Shown: one piece after another, positions 1-11,940 of the stretch
Numbering within the stretch: position 1 is the first letter of the stretch
Layout of the letters: each line of letters starts with the position of its first letter
Assembly: GCA_009602735.1 (NCBI GenBank)
Contig: WELA01010281.1
Location: 343,884 to 407,883, forward strand
DNA: 64,000 nucleotides
Reading direction: 5' to 3'
Source of the DNA: Mesotaenium endlicherianum
Lineage: Eukaryota; Streptophyta; Zygnematophyceae; Zygnematales; Mesotaeniaceae
Program-made: the position numbers and the translations under genes
The notes under the pieces: model-generated
Database searches by the model: none
Told to the model about the DNA's origin: nothing
The model's input: the letters and a program-made list of their open reading frames with translations, nothing else

Positions 1-1607
1 TCTGGTAGTGCTTCCAAAGAGATGACTGAATCCAAGAATGTGGTCTTTGTTGTCATGCTTCTTGATCTCCTGAAATATTGGATGTTGCGTAGAATGTAAA
101 GTGTGGTGTCTCCTTTGTATCCCACCACCTCTGGTTGGAAGAGAAGTTACATCGTGAACTCTATATCTAAGCATACTATCGACATGGTGCAGCTTCTTGC
201 CGTGACCTGGTATTGTCAACACGTCAAATGGTCACAATCATGGCTTATATGACTCCCAGAATGTGTAATATCTATCAAATTAAATTCAGCAAGTGTTTAA
301 CCAAGGTCATATGCTGGCCTCATTTTTGTCAATTGACAAACTGGGGAACATGCACTTCATGACATTATATTTGCTAGACATTCGTTTCTTAAATGAATGT
401 AGTCCATATACAGCCCATGCATATGATGCCCCGTTATAATGTATGTGCTATGACTCATAATGGAAGCTTACCGATATGGGCGTTGGAGCAAGTTTGATCC
501 TTTGCTGGAAATTTCTAACAGGTTTGATTGCTTGTGAAGCGCATAAATGGGGTCCTTGAATGCCTGCTTTGGAAAGGCCCCCAATGAACTTACCATCAAG
601 GGTGTTCTCATTTGACAGGCAGTTGCATCACCGCTCGATACAGCACGACAGAAGGACGAATGAATGTATGCTTTCCATAAGTGCTCGTTGAATACAATCT
701 AGTCTCACTGAGGTTTTCTGCATATGCTCGCATATCTAGAAGCCATTTCTTATCGGCTGCAATATGCACTGGTACAAAACAGATACCCAATTAAGCCTCT
801 CATGTCACGGACACCAAGCCCACCCAAAATGACTTAATTTTCGATGTGAGCTGATTGTAAAGGTGAGAATTGTAGAGAATGAGTCAGACAGGCGACGATG
901 GCCACGATATAACCTCCGGAAATCCTCACGCGATGATGTAAACAGCACCTAGTCGCGTCTAAATTCACGTTGCACATTCTGTTCCATTGCTTCGCTCTAT
1001 ACCCCTCCGGTGCTAATGCATGCTCTTTATCCTATACATAGCCGGCAGGCGCTTAACCACAGCCGGCAGGCGTTGACGGTAATTCGCGAAACGAGTCTTG
1101 CTAACAGGTAACTACCGCCAGAAAATCTACAATGGTCAACGTCCACGTCGGTACGGCCGGCTTCAGCCGGCTTCCAAGATCCAGCTGTGCTTTCACCGTG
1201 ATTTTAGGTGCGACTCCGGGTGGTGAAAGTGGGTGAGCTGTGAATGCCATCATTAACCAGAAGCTCCGTTCGTTCGGGCAGCAGGTACAGGCTACAGCTC
1301 TCTTCATTCGTTGTGACTCGTCATATTGAATGCTTCAAGACGTTTGTAAGATACGCCAAACGTTCAATGCCTAAAGTCCTTCCAGCCCCAGTCAGTTGAC
1401 ATTTAAAGAAGCATTGATCAATAAGCTAGCGACTGGGCGTCATTGTAGAGTGGCTCCCTTCCTTCAGCTCGAAGAAACAACAAATTGTTGCTCGCCTCGA
1501 TTAAGTCTACTTAGTTCCCGAAGGCCCTGGGGTCAACCATTCCTGAGGTCCTTCTATGTGATCGAGCAAGTAGCTCTTAAGTGACAGTTGATGATAATCC
1601 GATCATA
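1..1607. other. Upstream region of the AP-1 sigma gene; no gene recognised
   Basis: No open frame here resembles a known protein, and I see no RNA gene or clear repeat. The last few hundred bases must hold the promoter and 5' leader of the AP-1 sigma gene, whose initiation codon lies at 1608. I could not fix a TATA box or a transcription start. Short open frames at 608-790 (-), 1101-1307 (-) and 1396-1584 (+) look like chance. Confidence 0.5.
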
Positions 1608-4600
1608 ATGGTAAGGTTCTACGTTAGTTTGCCTGTTATCTAGCGTCTGATCATATATCTTCAGAAAGCGATTGCTTTTAGGACGCGTACCTCATATACT
1701 ATCATGAATTGTTTCGGGGCATGCAGATTCATTTTGTATTGCTCATAAGTCGGCAGGGGAAGGTTCGACTTACCAAATGGTATAGCCCGTACACACAGAA
1801 GGAACGCACTAAGGTACTTTCATTGAGCTGAAATACCCTTCGGTATGGCGTTACCTGTGACTTGCTATGGACGGAGGTATTTATATTGATAGGGAGTGTT
1901 AGTTTAACATCGGGTCTAAGGTGACGAACAAGCCTCCCCCTTTCACGTTGTAGTGCAATGTTTTCATGTACCGGATGGCAGCTTCCCTAGTTCAATCTTG
2001 ATAACAAGAATGCCAGGACTGCTTTACATGACATGGAAGGGGTGCAATAGAAGAAGCACTAGTTTGTGTGAAGCAGGTGACCTTCAGGCTTGGAGCTTTT
2101 TTATGCGAGCAATATGATTCCTCACTTAAGCTAGATTGCCAGGCACTCTGTAGCATATGGAGCTGGTCAAGAAGAACATACATCTGAAACAAGCATGAAG
2201 CTCCATGTAATCCCCATCTGGCTGACATAAACTTCACCAGGCGTTGCGGGAGCTGAGTGGAGTTGTGCTGTCGCGAGGCCCAAAGCTCTGCAACTTTGTC
2301 GAATGGCGAGGCCTCAAGGTTGTCTACAAGAGGTATGGCATCCGAGGGTTCAGGGCTACCTTCTTTCTCCCTGCTGCCTGCCAGAAAACAATACTGTTCC
2401 TGCCATGTGTCTCGTGCCGGCAACCAGGAGACAAACAAATATTAGTCGACGATACACCCCCCCCACCCAATCACCCACCCACCCACCCGGCCCCCCCTAC
2501 TTCCCCCTTCCCACCCCTTCCTTGCAATAACAGAAAGACAAAGACAGCGGGAGAGGAGAGGATCAGCCGACGATTGTATGGACATTCGTTTTAATATTTA
2601 AGAAACAAAAAAACCTTTTTTGGATGTTCTTGGTACATGCCTACAAGTTCGCCAGCATGGCGCAGGAGATTTCAAAAACCTGGCACCCTTGCTGCCCTTC
2701 CTCCATGCCATGCCTTCAATGAGGCTTAGCCTGAAACCCCCAGGCCCTAGGGTTTCCCACAGCTTGTGTCGAGGTCTCATGGTGAGGGCCCTTTACTTGC
2801 ATGCGTAAGACCTCTGCCTCGCAGGCTCTCACAAACCCTAGGATGAAGTGCAAATGGGCTAGAAGGGCGCATGTATGCGCATGTCCTAGGGCGTCCTGGA
2901 TCAGCACATGCATGGAGGGGTGTAGCTAGATTCCTCACAGACACAGAGGGCTTTGGGACCAAAGAGATGCAGATGGATGGCATCAAGGGTTGGCATGATA
3001 CTGGGAGGGTGTTTTGAGCCTGTTACCCCCCCCCTTTCCCTCCCCCACACAACCCCCCCTCTCGCCCCCCTGGTTTACCTGAGTCTGTGGGGCAGAATGG
3101 TGGACCCTGAGTTTGCTGGATTTGCCTGTGCAGGATCAAGTTGCAAGTTGTAAGTTGTGTGTCGTGGTGGAGCTCTTGATTGGCAGCGACTGGCTTCGCA
3201 GTGGACGCGCTTGCCACGTCTGTGTGCGTGTGTGTGTGTCCGCTTGGTCTATTGGAGGTCCATCATTGTTGCTTGACAGCCAAGCCTCCGGTGGTGCATA
3301 GGGCAGCCTCTTGGCAGCACACACATTGTTAGAGAAGAGATCGAGCAGTACGTAGACGTGTACGCATATTTATGCATGAACCTTTTCCATCCATGTACTC
3401 ATCTACATACATGTATGTTGTCTGTATGTGCTTGGTGATGGTTCTTACTGCTCTGCAGATGATGGTAGTTCATGTCACGACTGCAGGACAGCATGTCATA
3501 TACACGTCAGCAGAGACTTGTCAGACTGAGGAAAGACCCTTTGTGTCTGCGTGGGTGCGGGTCCATGCGTGCAGGTATGCCAGCCTGTACTTCTGCATGT
3601 GCGTCGGTGGGGAGGACAACGAGCTGGAGGCACTGGAGATCATCCACCACTACGTGGAGATCCTCGACCGCTACTTTGGAAACGTGAGTGACGAGGAGGG
3701 AGCCCCCCGCATGCGCCGCCCTCTTCCCTATTTCTCAAACCACCCCCACCCCTCCTGCCCCGGCCCTCCCTCCCCCCCTTTCCCTTCCAAGTTGAATGCT
3801 GTTCTCCCACCTCCTCCCCTCCTTCCCCCCTCCCTCCCTCACCAAGTTTCCTTCTTATCTCCCACCTCCCCGTTCACGGCCTTTTCCCTGACCTCTTTCC
3901 CGGCCTCTCCCTGCCAAGTTGACAAGCAAGCTAGAGCCAGAGACTTTCTGAAGAGCCTGGTGCCGTCATCCCGCCTCGATGCCTGTATGGCTGCAAGGCG
4001 AGGGTTGGCCACGGGGGAGAATAATTATATCTGTATCATAGATAACGTGGTGTGGTCGAGTCCCTATCCCCTCTCCATCTTGCCCCTGCATAGGCTTCAG
4101 GCTTGGCGGCTTGGACCTCGTGCACGTGGTGTTCAATAGTCGGGGCTCTAGCTTGACACGTCCAGGTGGCAGGATGGTACGCTGCCACCGTGTGCAGCTC
4201 CTTGGGTGGGCGCGGCGGTGGAGGACGCAACTGGTTCTGCTCCTCCATTGGGAGCTTCTTGCACCGCACGTGCAGTCCAGTGGAGCCCTTGGTCTCCCCC
4301 TCCCCCCCCCCTCGCCCACCTTTCTTCTCCTCCTCCTTGTTCTGTACCAAGCACTGTGTGTGCTAACGCCGTCCTCCTCTCTCCACGGTGTGCTGCAGGT
4401 GTGCGAGCTTGATCTCATCTTCAACTTCCATAAGGTATGCACGCCTGGCAGCTTCTTAGCGCCCTCCATAGGCTGCAGCACACTCCCCATGCACGTCAAG
4501 CACACGCACCCCTTCATTTTGCGTATATGCTTTGTGGATATCGCTTCCAGAGCCTGTTCCTAAAGCATTATCAATCTCGTCGCACCCACTCAGCCTTATA

Positions 4601-6317
4601 GTCTTCTCTCTCTCAGCATGCGTGTGCGTGTGCGCATGTCTCCACGCTCGCGTGCATGTGCGTGTGCGCATGCGTGCGCTCGTGCACATGCTCGTACACG
4701 CTCGTGCGTGTGCGTGCACACGTGCGCGTGTCTCTGTGCGCGTGTCTGTGCGAGCATGCACGTGTGCGTGTGTGCACTCGCTTGCGTGCTCTCGTGCACC
4801 GCGCCTGCAGCCTCAGCCCCTGCCGCTGCCTTCCCGCTGTGCTGCTGTGGGTGCAGGCGTACTACATTCTGGACGAGGTGCTGCTGGCGGGGGAGCTGCA
4901 GGAGTCCAGCAAGAAGTCGGTGGCCCGCGTCATTGCCGCTCAGGTTTCGCCTCTTCTCCTCCTCTCGCTCCCCCCGCCCCTTTCTTCTCTGACTTCTCGT
5001 CCTCTTGCTCTTCTCTCCCCCTTTTCTGTTGCCCCTCACACACCTCCTCCCCCCTAACTGCCAACCTCGTGTCGCCCTCTCTTGGCACCCCCGTTTGCCT
5101 CTTCTGGTCAGATAGATAGGCTCGAGCACTCGAGCCCATCTTACATCTATAGCTCCAGCGTGTGCCTGTGCTGTGCCTTCCCCGCTTCCTGCACACAAAG
5201 CGAGTCAAACACGTGGCGTGCATGCACGCACTTGCCGAGCTTGAGGCCGGCGGCGTGCCCCGGCACCATAGGAGGCCAGCCTCCAGCCTCTGTCGTTATT
5301 TTATTTTGCAACACCATTCCCACTTCTACTTCAGTTGCATCGAATTCCGGTTATAGGGGTGGGGGGAAGACAGCATTGTGTTTGAAAACTGACGCTCGCC
5401 TCAAACTTAACTCGGCCACTCACACGCTTACATTGAAACTGCACCCCATTCCCCCCAACTTGGCTTCTAGAGGAGCTGGGCCAAGCCCTTTATTCTTCTC
5501 CCTCTCGATCTCTTCTCCTCAGGCTACCTTTCCTCGGTTGGAGAGTATCAGCAAACCTATGAAGGGAAAGAGGAGTCAGTCGCACACCATGGTAGTAAAG
5601 GGCAAGCTTTTTGTGACATGTAGTGGTTGGCCGGCGTCTCAGAACGTCGTGAAGAAAGGACACGCAGAGAAATTCACGAGCCCCATGTGCGTCTGAGCAG
5701 GATGAGCTCGTGGAAAAGATCACAGCGGAGGAGAATTCTCTCAGTAACACGCTTGCGAAAATCAACAAGTACTGAGAGTGTGGGTGGCGGCGGGGCACAG
5801 TGCTGGTACTCGAACGCCTCTGCTTGCTGAGCTAGGTTTGTACATACATAGACTTTGTAGACGGGGAAAAGGAGCTACGTGCTAGTTAGGACGAGGCTGC
5901 ACTCCTAGAGCTTGAGGTACATACTGTAAGCAATTGTAAGCACATTTGAAGAATTTTGACTTCAGGGTGCCAGATGTTCTTGAAAACCTTCGCACTGTTG
6001 ATGGGGACGGGGTTCGACGTAATTAGGAGCTGAAAGAGTCCTTTCATTCTCTTCTCTTCAATTCTATTTTCGTCATCTTCTTCCTGTGTCTCTACCCACA
6101 CCCTTTTGACGAGGGTGTGGGTTAACGCGTCTGTGCAAGCTGAACACATCTCCTTCTCCATCTCCATCTCTATTTTCGTCTGCTCTCTCCTTTCTCCTCT
6201 TAATTCCGTGTCTTCTTCTGTGTTTCCCCTCCCCCGTCTGCGCAGGACACGCTTGTAGAGACAGCCAAAGAGCAGGAAGGCTCAATAAGCAACATGATTG
6301 CTCAAGTTACCAAGTAA
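1608..6317 (+). CDS. AP1S: AP-1 clathrin adaptor complex, sigma (small) subunit
   Basis: Small subunit of the AP-1 adaptor, which sorts cargo into clathrin vesicles at the trans-Golgi and endosomes. Coding exons: 1608-1610, 1727-1813, 2241-2332, 3575-3683, 4399-4434, 4857-4943, 6246-6317. They sum to 486 bases, 161 residues plus TAA, the size of plant AP-1 sigma. Family blocks in order are [91 protein letters not shown] and [11 protein letters not shown]. All introns are GT-AG and all phases agree. The first coding exon is only the ATG, followed by GTAAGG, an arrangement I recall from plant sigma genes. An alternative start at 1721 (MQIHF) would need no first intron. The QESSKK block favours AP-1 over AP-2. 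A second version of the last exon lies at 5701-5775. Confidence 0.95.
4616..4800 (+). repeat. Alternating purine-pyrimidine (GT/GC) tract in intron 5 of AP1S
   Basis: About 185 bases of imperfect TG/CG alternation (GCGTGTGCGTGTGCGC and similar) sit 60-240 bases before the exon 6 acceptor. Such alternation can adopt Z-DNA. Comparable tracts occur in introns of the ceramide synthase, ABCA and IPUT1-like genes. Confidence 0.8.
5701..5775 (+). CDS. AP1S: Alternative terminal exon of the AP-1 sigma gene
   Basis: Right after GAGCAG there is an open 24-codon stretch ending in TGA, reading [20 protein letters not shown] then INKY. It lines up without gaps with the distal last exon ([20 protein letters not shown] then VTK), sharing D, L, V, E, E, S, S, N, A and K at the same places. 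Splicing exon 6 (phase 0, ending at 4943) to either acceptor gives an intact protein of 162 or 161 residues. The proximal exon has a weaker pyrimidine tract. It looks like a duplicated last exon. Whether it is spliced in, or is a dead copy that kept its frame, cannot be told from the DNA. Confidence 0.72.
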   Translation, partial: DELVEKITAEENSLSNTLAKINKY

Positions 6318-8228
6318 TAGCTGCTGCCTCTTAGTACAAGTCAAGCTTTCATTCTCTTTCCCCCAGGCACTTCACTTACTCTTAGTTGGGGTGTTCGTTC
6401 ACATAATATTTGAGCTTTACTGTAGGTCATCCTCGAGATGCTGGGATCGAAGAACATGTAGCTGATATTAGTATTGGATGATCGACAACGAGGTCGCCTC
6501 TCACATACCGAAAGAGCTTCACAACTTTTACAATATTCTGTTTAGGGATCATTTTGTGGCAACTTGAGCCGTGGGGACCGTCGGTGTCCATGTTTGTGTA
6601 TTGAATGTTAGCTCCTTTTATCCCGGTCTGATTATGCAAGTCTATGCGTGCATACAGCACCAGCAAAGCTGCGTGGTTGATTCTTTGGTCCTCATTAGGG
6701 CACTGAAGTATATTGCCTCGCTTGGTTGAGTGGGTATGACCCTTCTCCCTCTCCATTGCCATTAGGTAGTGATTCAAATGTGGATATCTGCTTCGACTCT
6801 GCCATCGACTGTCCACCTTTATCTCTTTTCTTCTTTGAAATAAAAAATGCACGCCTGCACGGTACAAAGTATTTTTCGAGTCAAATCTATTTGGGGAAGT
6901 ACAGTTGCACACAAATTTTTAGTATAAATTCTGCTGCAGTCACACTGAATTGGTGCATTCTTCAACCTTGATCCTCTTTCAAGCTTCTACGTTAAAGATG
7001 CTCTAATCATCGATGCACACATTGAGCAAGGCTTTGAACATCCCTCAACAAAATCAAATGCCCAAACAAGCTCACACAAATGAAATAAACAAATGCACAT
7101 CGATCACACCAAACCGCGTTCAGGAAGTCAAAGGGCCCGCGGATCAGTAGCGTCACGCACAATTAGTGGGAAAAATGATAGAGTACGTCCTGGACTTGGG
7201 AGGGCGAACAGGGCAAAAGGCGACAATGAAGCATCGATCGACATGCCAGCTAGCTCAAATCCTACGATTCAGGACCTGTCGGACGTCAACCTTCTATTGA
7301 TTCGAGTGCTATGCGTGATTTCAAACTTTCGAACCCAATCCAACGGCACACAATTGCAAGAGCTTTAGCCAACGGTGAGGCTGAGGGCGTTGAACAGCCT
7401 ATAGCATGAAGGTATGTCATTCAGGGCGCATCGGCTCTACTCTCAACGAAGGGCTCCAAATCTGATAGCCGAGCTCTTCACCTCTAAAGCTCACGAGTAA
7501 AGACTTGAATCAATAGAAAAAATAATACTTGATTGTTATACCTGCCAATGAACTGATTATAACTATATCATAGTTCGTATGCTACTATTGGCTACTTAGC
7601 CTATGACTGGCACTAAATACCTACTAATTAAGTAATTATAAGCATATCATTGTACGTATGCTACCATGGGCTACTTAGCCTACGACTGGCACAATTACTT
7701 ACTAATAAACCAATTTTAATCATATCATAGTACATATGCTACTATCGGCTACTTAGCTTATGACTGGCACTGAAGGTTCCGGCTATGAAATCTAATTACC
7801 GCCAATTTTTTTGTCAGACTATATCGCGAGCGAAAAAATGAGCGAGCAATAACTGTACACTGGATTAGTATTCCTGTGCTAATATTCACAGAGCAAATCT
7901 GAATGAGCCCAAGAGATCCGTCTAGAAGCTGAAAGAATAGAGGCGTAAAATTTGCGCCAAAACAATGCTAAGTTAATTATGATCGCCGACAGAGAGGACA
8001 CAGAGCATATTCCCCGCCGCACACACTTCGTCCCACTAGGATCATCAGAATTTGTGAGAAAGTTGCATGTCAGCTGCTGTCCTCATCATCTGCAGAGGTG
8101 CACACATACACACACACCGACACACAAAGACAAGCAAACGGACTCAAACAGAGAAAGAGCGCCGACCAGAAACCCAAGGCAGCAGTTTGCAAGTGCCTGC
8201 AATTCCCATGTAACACAGAACTATATAG
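6318..8228. other. Intergenic region between two convergent genes
   Basis: It holds the 3' ends of AP1S (+) and ceramide synthase (-). No coding similarity was recognised. The one structured part is a tandem repeat of three units near 7540-7770. An open frame at 7952-8404 (+) is antisense to the ceramide synthase tail and is not supported. Confidence 0.5.
7540..7770. repeat. Tandem repeat, about 79 bp, three copies
   Basis: Three diverged units with landmarks GTATGCTAC (near 7577 and 7656) and CATATGCTAC (near 7735), each followed by GGCTACTTAGC and GACTGGCAC. The spacing is close to 79 bp. AT-rich, no coding content, function unknown. Confidence 0.85.
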
Positions 8229-10596
8229 TTACTTGCTACTACGTTCTTTTACACCACTTCTGCTTGTGCGCAACACCCAGCAAAAGTGGCCTTCTCCAGG
8301 TCCTGGCACGCGCATACACACACAAACACACACACACGCACGTGCACGAGTGTAAGCACACTCATGCGCGCACACACACGCACACAAATGCGCATAGCCA
8401 CTGACGCACACAGCCACCCCCTCTCACCTGAGCGCACGTCGCTGCCAACGCGCCCGGCGTTGCGGAGCTGCTTGACGATCATGCGGCAGATGAGCAGCCA
8501 CCAGTAGACGTGCATGAAGAGCAGCGTGAGCAGCAGCGTGTTGAACGCGTAGTACTGCACCTGCACCGCCAGCTCCGTGTGCCGCAGCACCTCCACGCTG
8601 CACCCGCCCGCCACCACGCCAGCCGAGCAAGGGGGGGACGACACACCAGAGAGATGAGCCTGAGCCTGAGTTGTCGCGTAAGCATCCATCACTGCCAGGT
8701 GAGGAGATACGGGCAGAGCCTCGAGAGTTGCCTTGGAGCTGCCAGCAGCTGCTGGTGGGGCATCGAGCTGGCAAAAAAATACGGCCAGGCCTGTCTCGAC
8801 GGGGACACCTCATAGCTATAGCTCTTATATTCAGGATGAGATGGAAAAAAGTTCCACTCAGTAGCAGCTCACGTAGAGGCAGGAGGAAGCTGGCTTAAAG
8901 GCCTCGCAGTGAAGATATATTTGTCTCTGTTTGAGAGGAATGCCCGAGGGAGGAGGGAAAGGGGGGGGACGGGNNNNNNNNNNNNNNNNNNNNNNNNNNN
9001 NNNNNNNNNNNNNNNNNNNNNNNNNNNNNNNNNNNNNNNNNNNNNNNNNNNNNNNNNNNNNNNNNNNNNNNNNNNNNNNNNNNNNNNNNNNNNNNNNNNN
9101 NNNNNNNNNNNNNNNNNNNNNNNNNNNNNNNNNNNNNNNNNNNNNNNNNNNNNNNNNNNNNNNNNNNNNNNNNNNNNNNNNNNNNNNNNNNNNNNNNNNN
9201 NNNNNNNNNNNNNNNNNNNNNNNNNNNNNNNNNNNNNNNNNNNNNNNNNNNNNNNNNNNNNNNNNNNNNNNNNNNNNNNNNNNNNNNNNNNNNNNNNNNN
9301 NNNNNNNNNNNNNNNNNNNNNNNNNNNNNNNNNNNNNNNNNNNNNNNNNNNNNNNNNNNNNNNNNNNNNNNNNNNNNNNNNNNNNNNNNNNNNNNNNNNN
9401 NNNNNNNNNNNNNNNNNNNNNNNNNNNNNNNNNNNNNNNNNNNNNNNNNNNNNNNNNNNNNNNNNNNNNNNNNNNNNNNNNNNNNNNNNNNNNNNNNNNN
9501 NNNNNNGGGGGGAGGGGACAGGAGGGGGGTGGGGGGTTGCCCCCCCCAACTGGCTTGCGCGGAGACACGCCTCAGTCGGAAGACGAACGAAATACTGAAC
9601 AACACAGAGGGGCCAACAGATGCAAGGACCATCTGGCCTCTGGCTGGCCTGCTTGGTGCCTTGTGTAGTGGTGGAAGGAGGGGGTTGATGTTATGGGCTG
9701 GGGAGTCGGGACAGACACCCGCACAGCCGGGGTGCACTCAGGGCCTTTTGGAGAGACTACACGGGCGCTTTCGCGCTCCGAAAGACAAACACAAACAGCA
9801 CAGGCAGAGCAGGGGAGGCGCGCAAGCAAGCACCCCCAAAGAGCCGAGTCTGTGTCCGGCACGACTTTTTCCCAACTACCGCTCGCGTCACTGCCGTCAG
9901 GCATGGCCATCCAAAGGTTTGGTGGCATGCGCGCGCTCACCTGGTGCCCCTCGGTAAGACTGCTGCCCACTCCTGTCTCACCATCTGGCTCAAACCCTCC
10001 AAATCCCCCGAATCCCCCAAATGCCCCCATCCTTCAGAAAGTTCCAGGGGCATCGTGGCNGAGCATGCAGACGCGCAAGGGCTGAGAAAGGGCGGTGGGC
10101 GGCTGCATGCCAGGAGCTGCAGACTGAAGGGGTAGGACGTCTTTGACGGCATGCACTCTACGATCAGTGAGCTGACTTCTTCTATACTAGTCAAATCCTT
10201 CATTCATAATATCGACTGTGCTCAGAAACTATGCACATGCGTGCAGCTATACTAATTACAACATGTATATATCACCTTTGTCATGTATGCATGTGCAAAA
10301 GCTCAAGCACCGAGAAATACAGGGAGGCTGGCATATCACAGTATGAAGGGATCTAAAAGGACAAACAACAGAAAAGGCAAGGCCCGAGACAGGTGGCAAT
10401 CCAGAGCTCTACCCAGTGTAGTAGGAGTAGCCGAGGAGCACGATGGTGACAAGGTGATGAGTCATCATGACGCCAAAGTCCTTGCGGCGGGTCTCCCACC
10501 CGACCAGGGCCGCCACGCTGTACAAGTAGAACCCGCCCTGGGCGGCATAGTACAATTTGAGCTTTCTCCTGTGACGCACACGCACGCGCGCGCAAG

Positions 10597-10627
<31 letters not shown>

Positions 10628-11397
10628 GTAGAGAGAGGAGAGGAAGTAAGGGAGAAGCAGTTTGAGAACTTGGCGCCGCGAAGTTTCAGTAAGAAGTTTG
10701 CAACCTGAAGAAATGAAAGTGAAGATGCATGTGACTAGTATGCGTGACAGGAACAGAATCCCCGTATCATAGTTGGAGGCTTTTCCACCAATGAAAAATG
10801 ATATATATTCACACTGTACTTACTTAATTGATTGTCCAGGCCACCCATCCCAAAATGCAGCCGTGTGCCGAAACCATGGCTCTGGGTAGGTGATTAGAAT
10901 GGCGTAAATTTCCGCAAGAGAGAAGTACACCAGTTTCCAACTCGACTCCTGGAACTTGATGAGCTGAGACTTCTCCCAGGTCTCCAGGTGGCGATCCCTG
11001 CGGACGAGATGGCCTTGACGCCCGCCTGCCTTTGACGATATTACACGTCGTCCTAACCTCTGCAGCCATGATCTTACAACAGATTGCATGAGCAACGTTA
11101 AGGGCTGCCATTGTAGTGAATGGATACATATAGTGGAATGTTAAATTACAAGTGGTGTACCTGTTACACATGCTACCAGTGCCACACATGATGAGAAGAA
11201 GAGGCTAGCCACGTGCTACAATAGTATTTCCAAGATTTTGAGCCATCAACAACCGTACTAGGTGTTCTGAAACTGCTGACCTCAAAAATGCCAAAGTTAA
11301 GGAGGAGGCGAGCCAGCGGCCAAACTATTCCAAATACGAGCACTTGCTGCAAATCAGCCCACACGGGGTACGATTCTTCTTCCCAGTATGATGCCAT
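8229..11397 (-). CDS. Ceramide synthase (LAG1/LOH family), partial because of an assembly gap
   Basis: ER membrane enzyme that N-acylates sphingoid bases to ceramide. Minus-strand exons: 11281-11397, 10824-11059, 10413-10568, missing exon(s), 8428-8597, and a tentative tail 8229-8302. The 39-residue first exon starts MASYWEEESYP. The second carries KFQESSWKLVYF and TYPEPWF. The third carries LKLYYAAQGGFYLYS, WETRRKDFGVMMTHH (the His-His pair of the Lag1p motif) and GYSYYTG. The fourth carries YYAFNTLLLTLLFMHVYWW, RMIVKQL and GRVGSDVRS, the family C-terminal end. Phases agree across the first three exons. About 75 residues with the second half of the Lag1p motif (HDASD in homologues) are absent and probably lie in or beside the N run at 8974-9506. 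The tail exon (24 residues, TAA at 8229) rests only on phase. Confidence 0.9.
8310..8400 (-). repeat. CA/CG-rich tract (GT/GC on the gene's sense strand)
   Basis: Imperfect CACACACGCACG alternation just inside the last intron of the ceramide synthase gene. On the transcribed sense strand it reads GTGTGCG, like the tract in AP1S. Confidence 0.75.
8974..9506. other. Assembly gap, 533 unknown bases
   Basis: A run of N flanked on the left by GGGGGGGGACGGG and on the right by a G-rich stretch with runs of six or more G. The G-rich flanks probably caused the break. It lies inside the ceramide synthase gene, exactly where the missing exon or exons should be. Open frames drawn through it are meaningless. 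Single ambiguous bases also occur at 10060, 26107, 27704 and 35139, and a second gap at 31221-31269. Confidence 0.98.
10571..10627 (-). repeat. (CA)n/(CG)n microsatellite in ceramide synthase intron 2
   Basis: GACGCACACGCACGCGCGCG followed by a pure CA run, immediately outside the exon at 10413-10568. On the sense strand it is a GT/GC tract ending at the CAG acceptor. Confidence 0.85.
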
Positions 11398-11933
11398 GGC
11401 TTCATGGAGAAGCTCTCAACAGCATTTATGACACATCTGTCGAGGAGCCACCCGGCGACTTCAGATGTGCACTGGAGCCATGTGCACTGGAGCCAACTGC
11501 ATGGAGCTGGCATGGAGCTGCCTGATGCAGCTGCCAGCAGCTCCGGAGTGACGTCGAGCAATTTCAAGACCTGCGAATCGTTTGCATGCATGAGTGATTC
11601 CCCTCGTGCAGGTTTGTAACTTACAGCAAGGCACATGGGGTGGCCCGGGTGGGTACTGGGCAGTGGGAAGGCGCCCCTCACCAGCCCCTCATGTACAATA
11701 GCCGACAGTGGGTCCTGACTCCTGTACCTTCTTCCGTATAATACGGTCGGTGCTTTAGCGATTCCAATCGTTGACCGAACTGCGAACTTCTACTCCCGAG
11801 TGGTCCCGACTCCCGACTCCACCCGACTCCCGAGTCCGCGTACCATGTAATGATGTCACTGAGCTGCGCTTTCTCCATTTTTTGCCGATTATAATTAAAT
11901 CTATGGCCCTTTTTAACGGGCACTATAGATGAG
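11398..11933. other. Upstream region of the ceramide synthase gene
   Basis: It should hold the promoter and leader of the minus-strand ceramide synthase gene. Short local duplications (CACTGGAGCCA twice, GCATGGAGCTG twice near 11470-11525) are visible. No gene recognised. Confidence 0.45.
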
Positions 11934-11940
11934 AGAGGGA

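Noticed and set aside
3372-4139. 255-codon plus-strand open frame
   Set aside because: It contains AP1S exon 4 and reads through the flanking introns. Only 3575-3683 is coding.
8098-8404. Plus-strand open frames in the CA-rich tract
   Set aside because: They arise from a CA/CG repeat in the last intron of the minus-strand ceramide synthase gene.
8858-9737. Long open frames running through the N gap on both strands
   Set aside because: They exist only because unknown bases contain no stop; the real flanks are short and low-complexity.
10030-10110. HDA-like peptide on the minus strand as the missing ceramide synthase exon
   Set aside because: Only three residues agree, a stop follows at once, and the surroundings are a GGATTTGGG-type low-complexity repeat.
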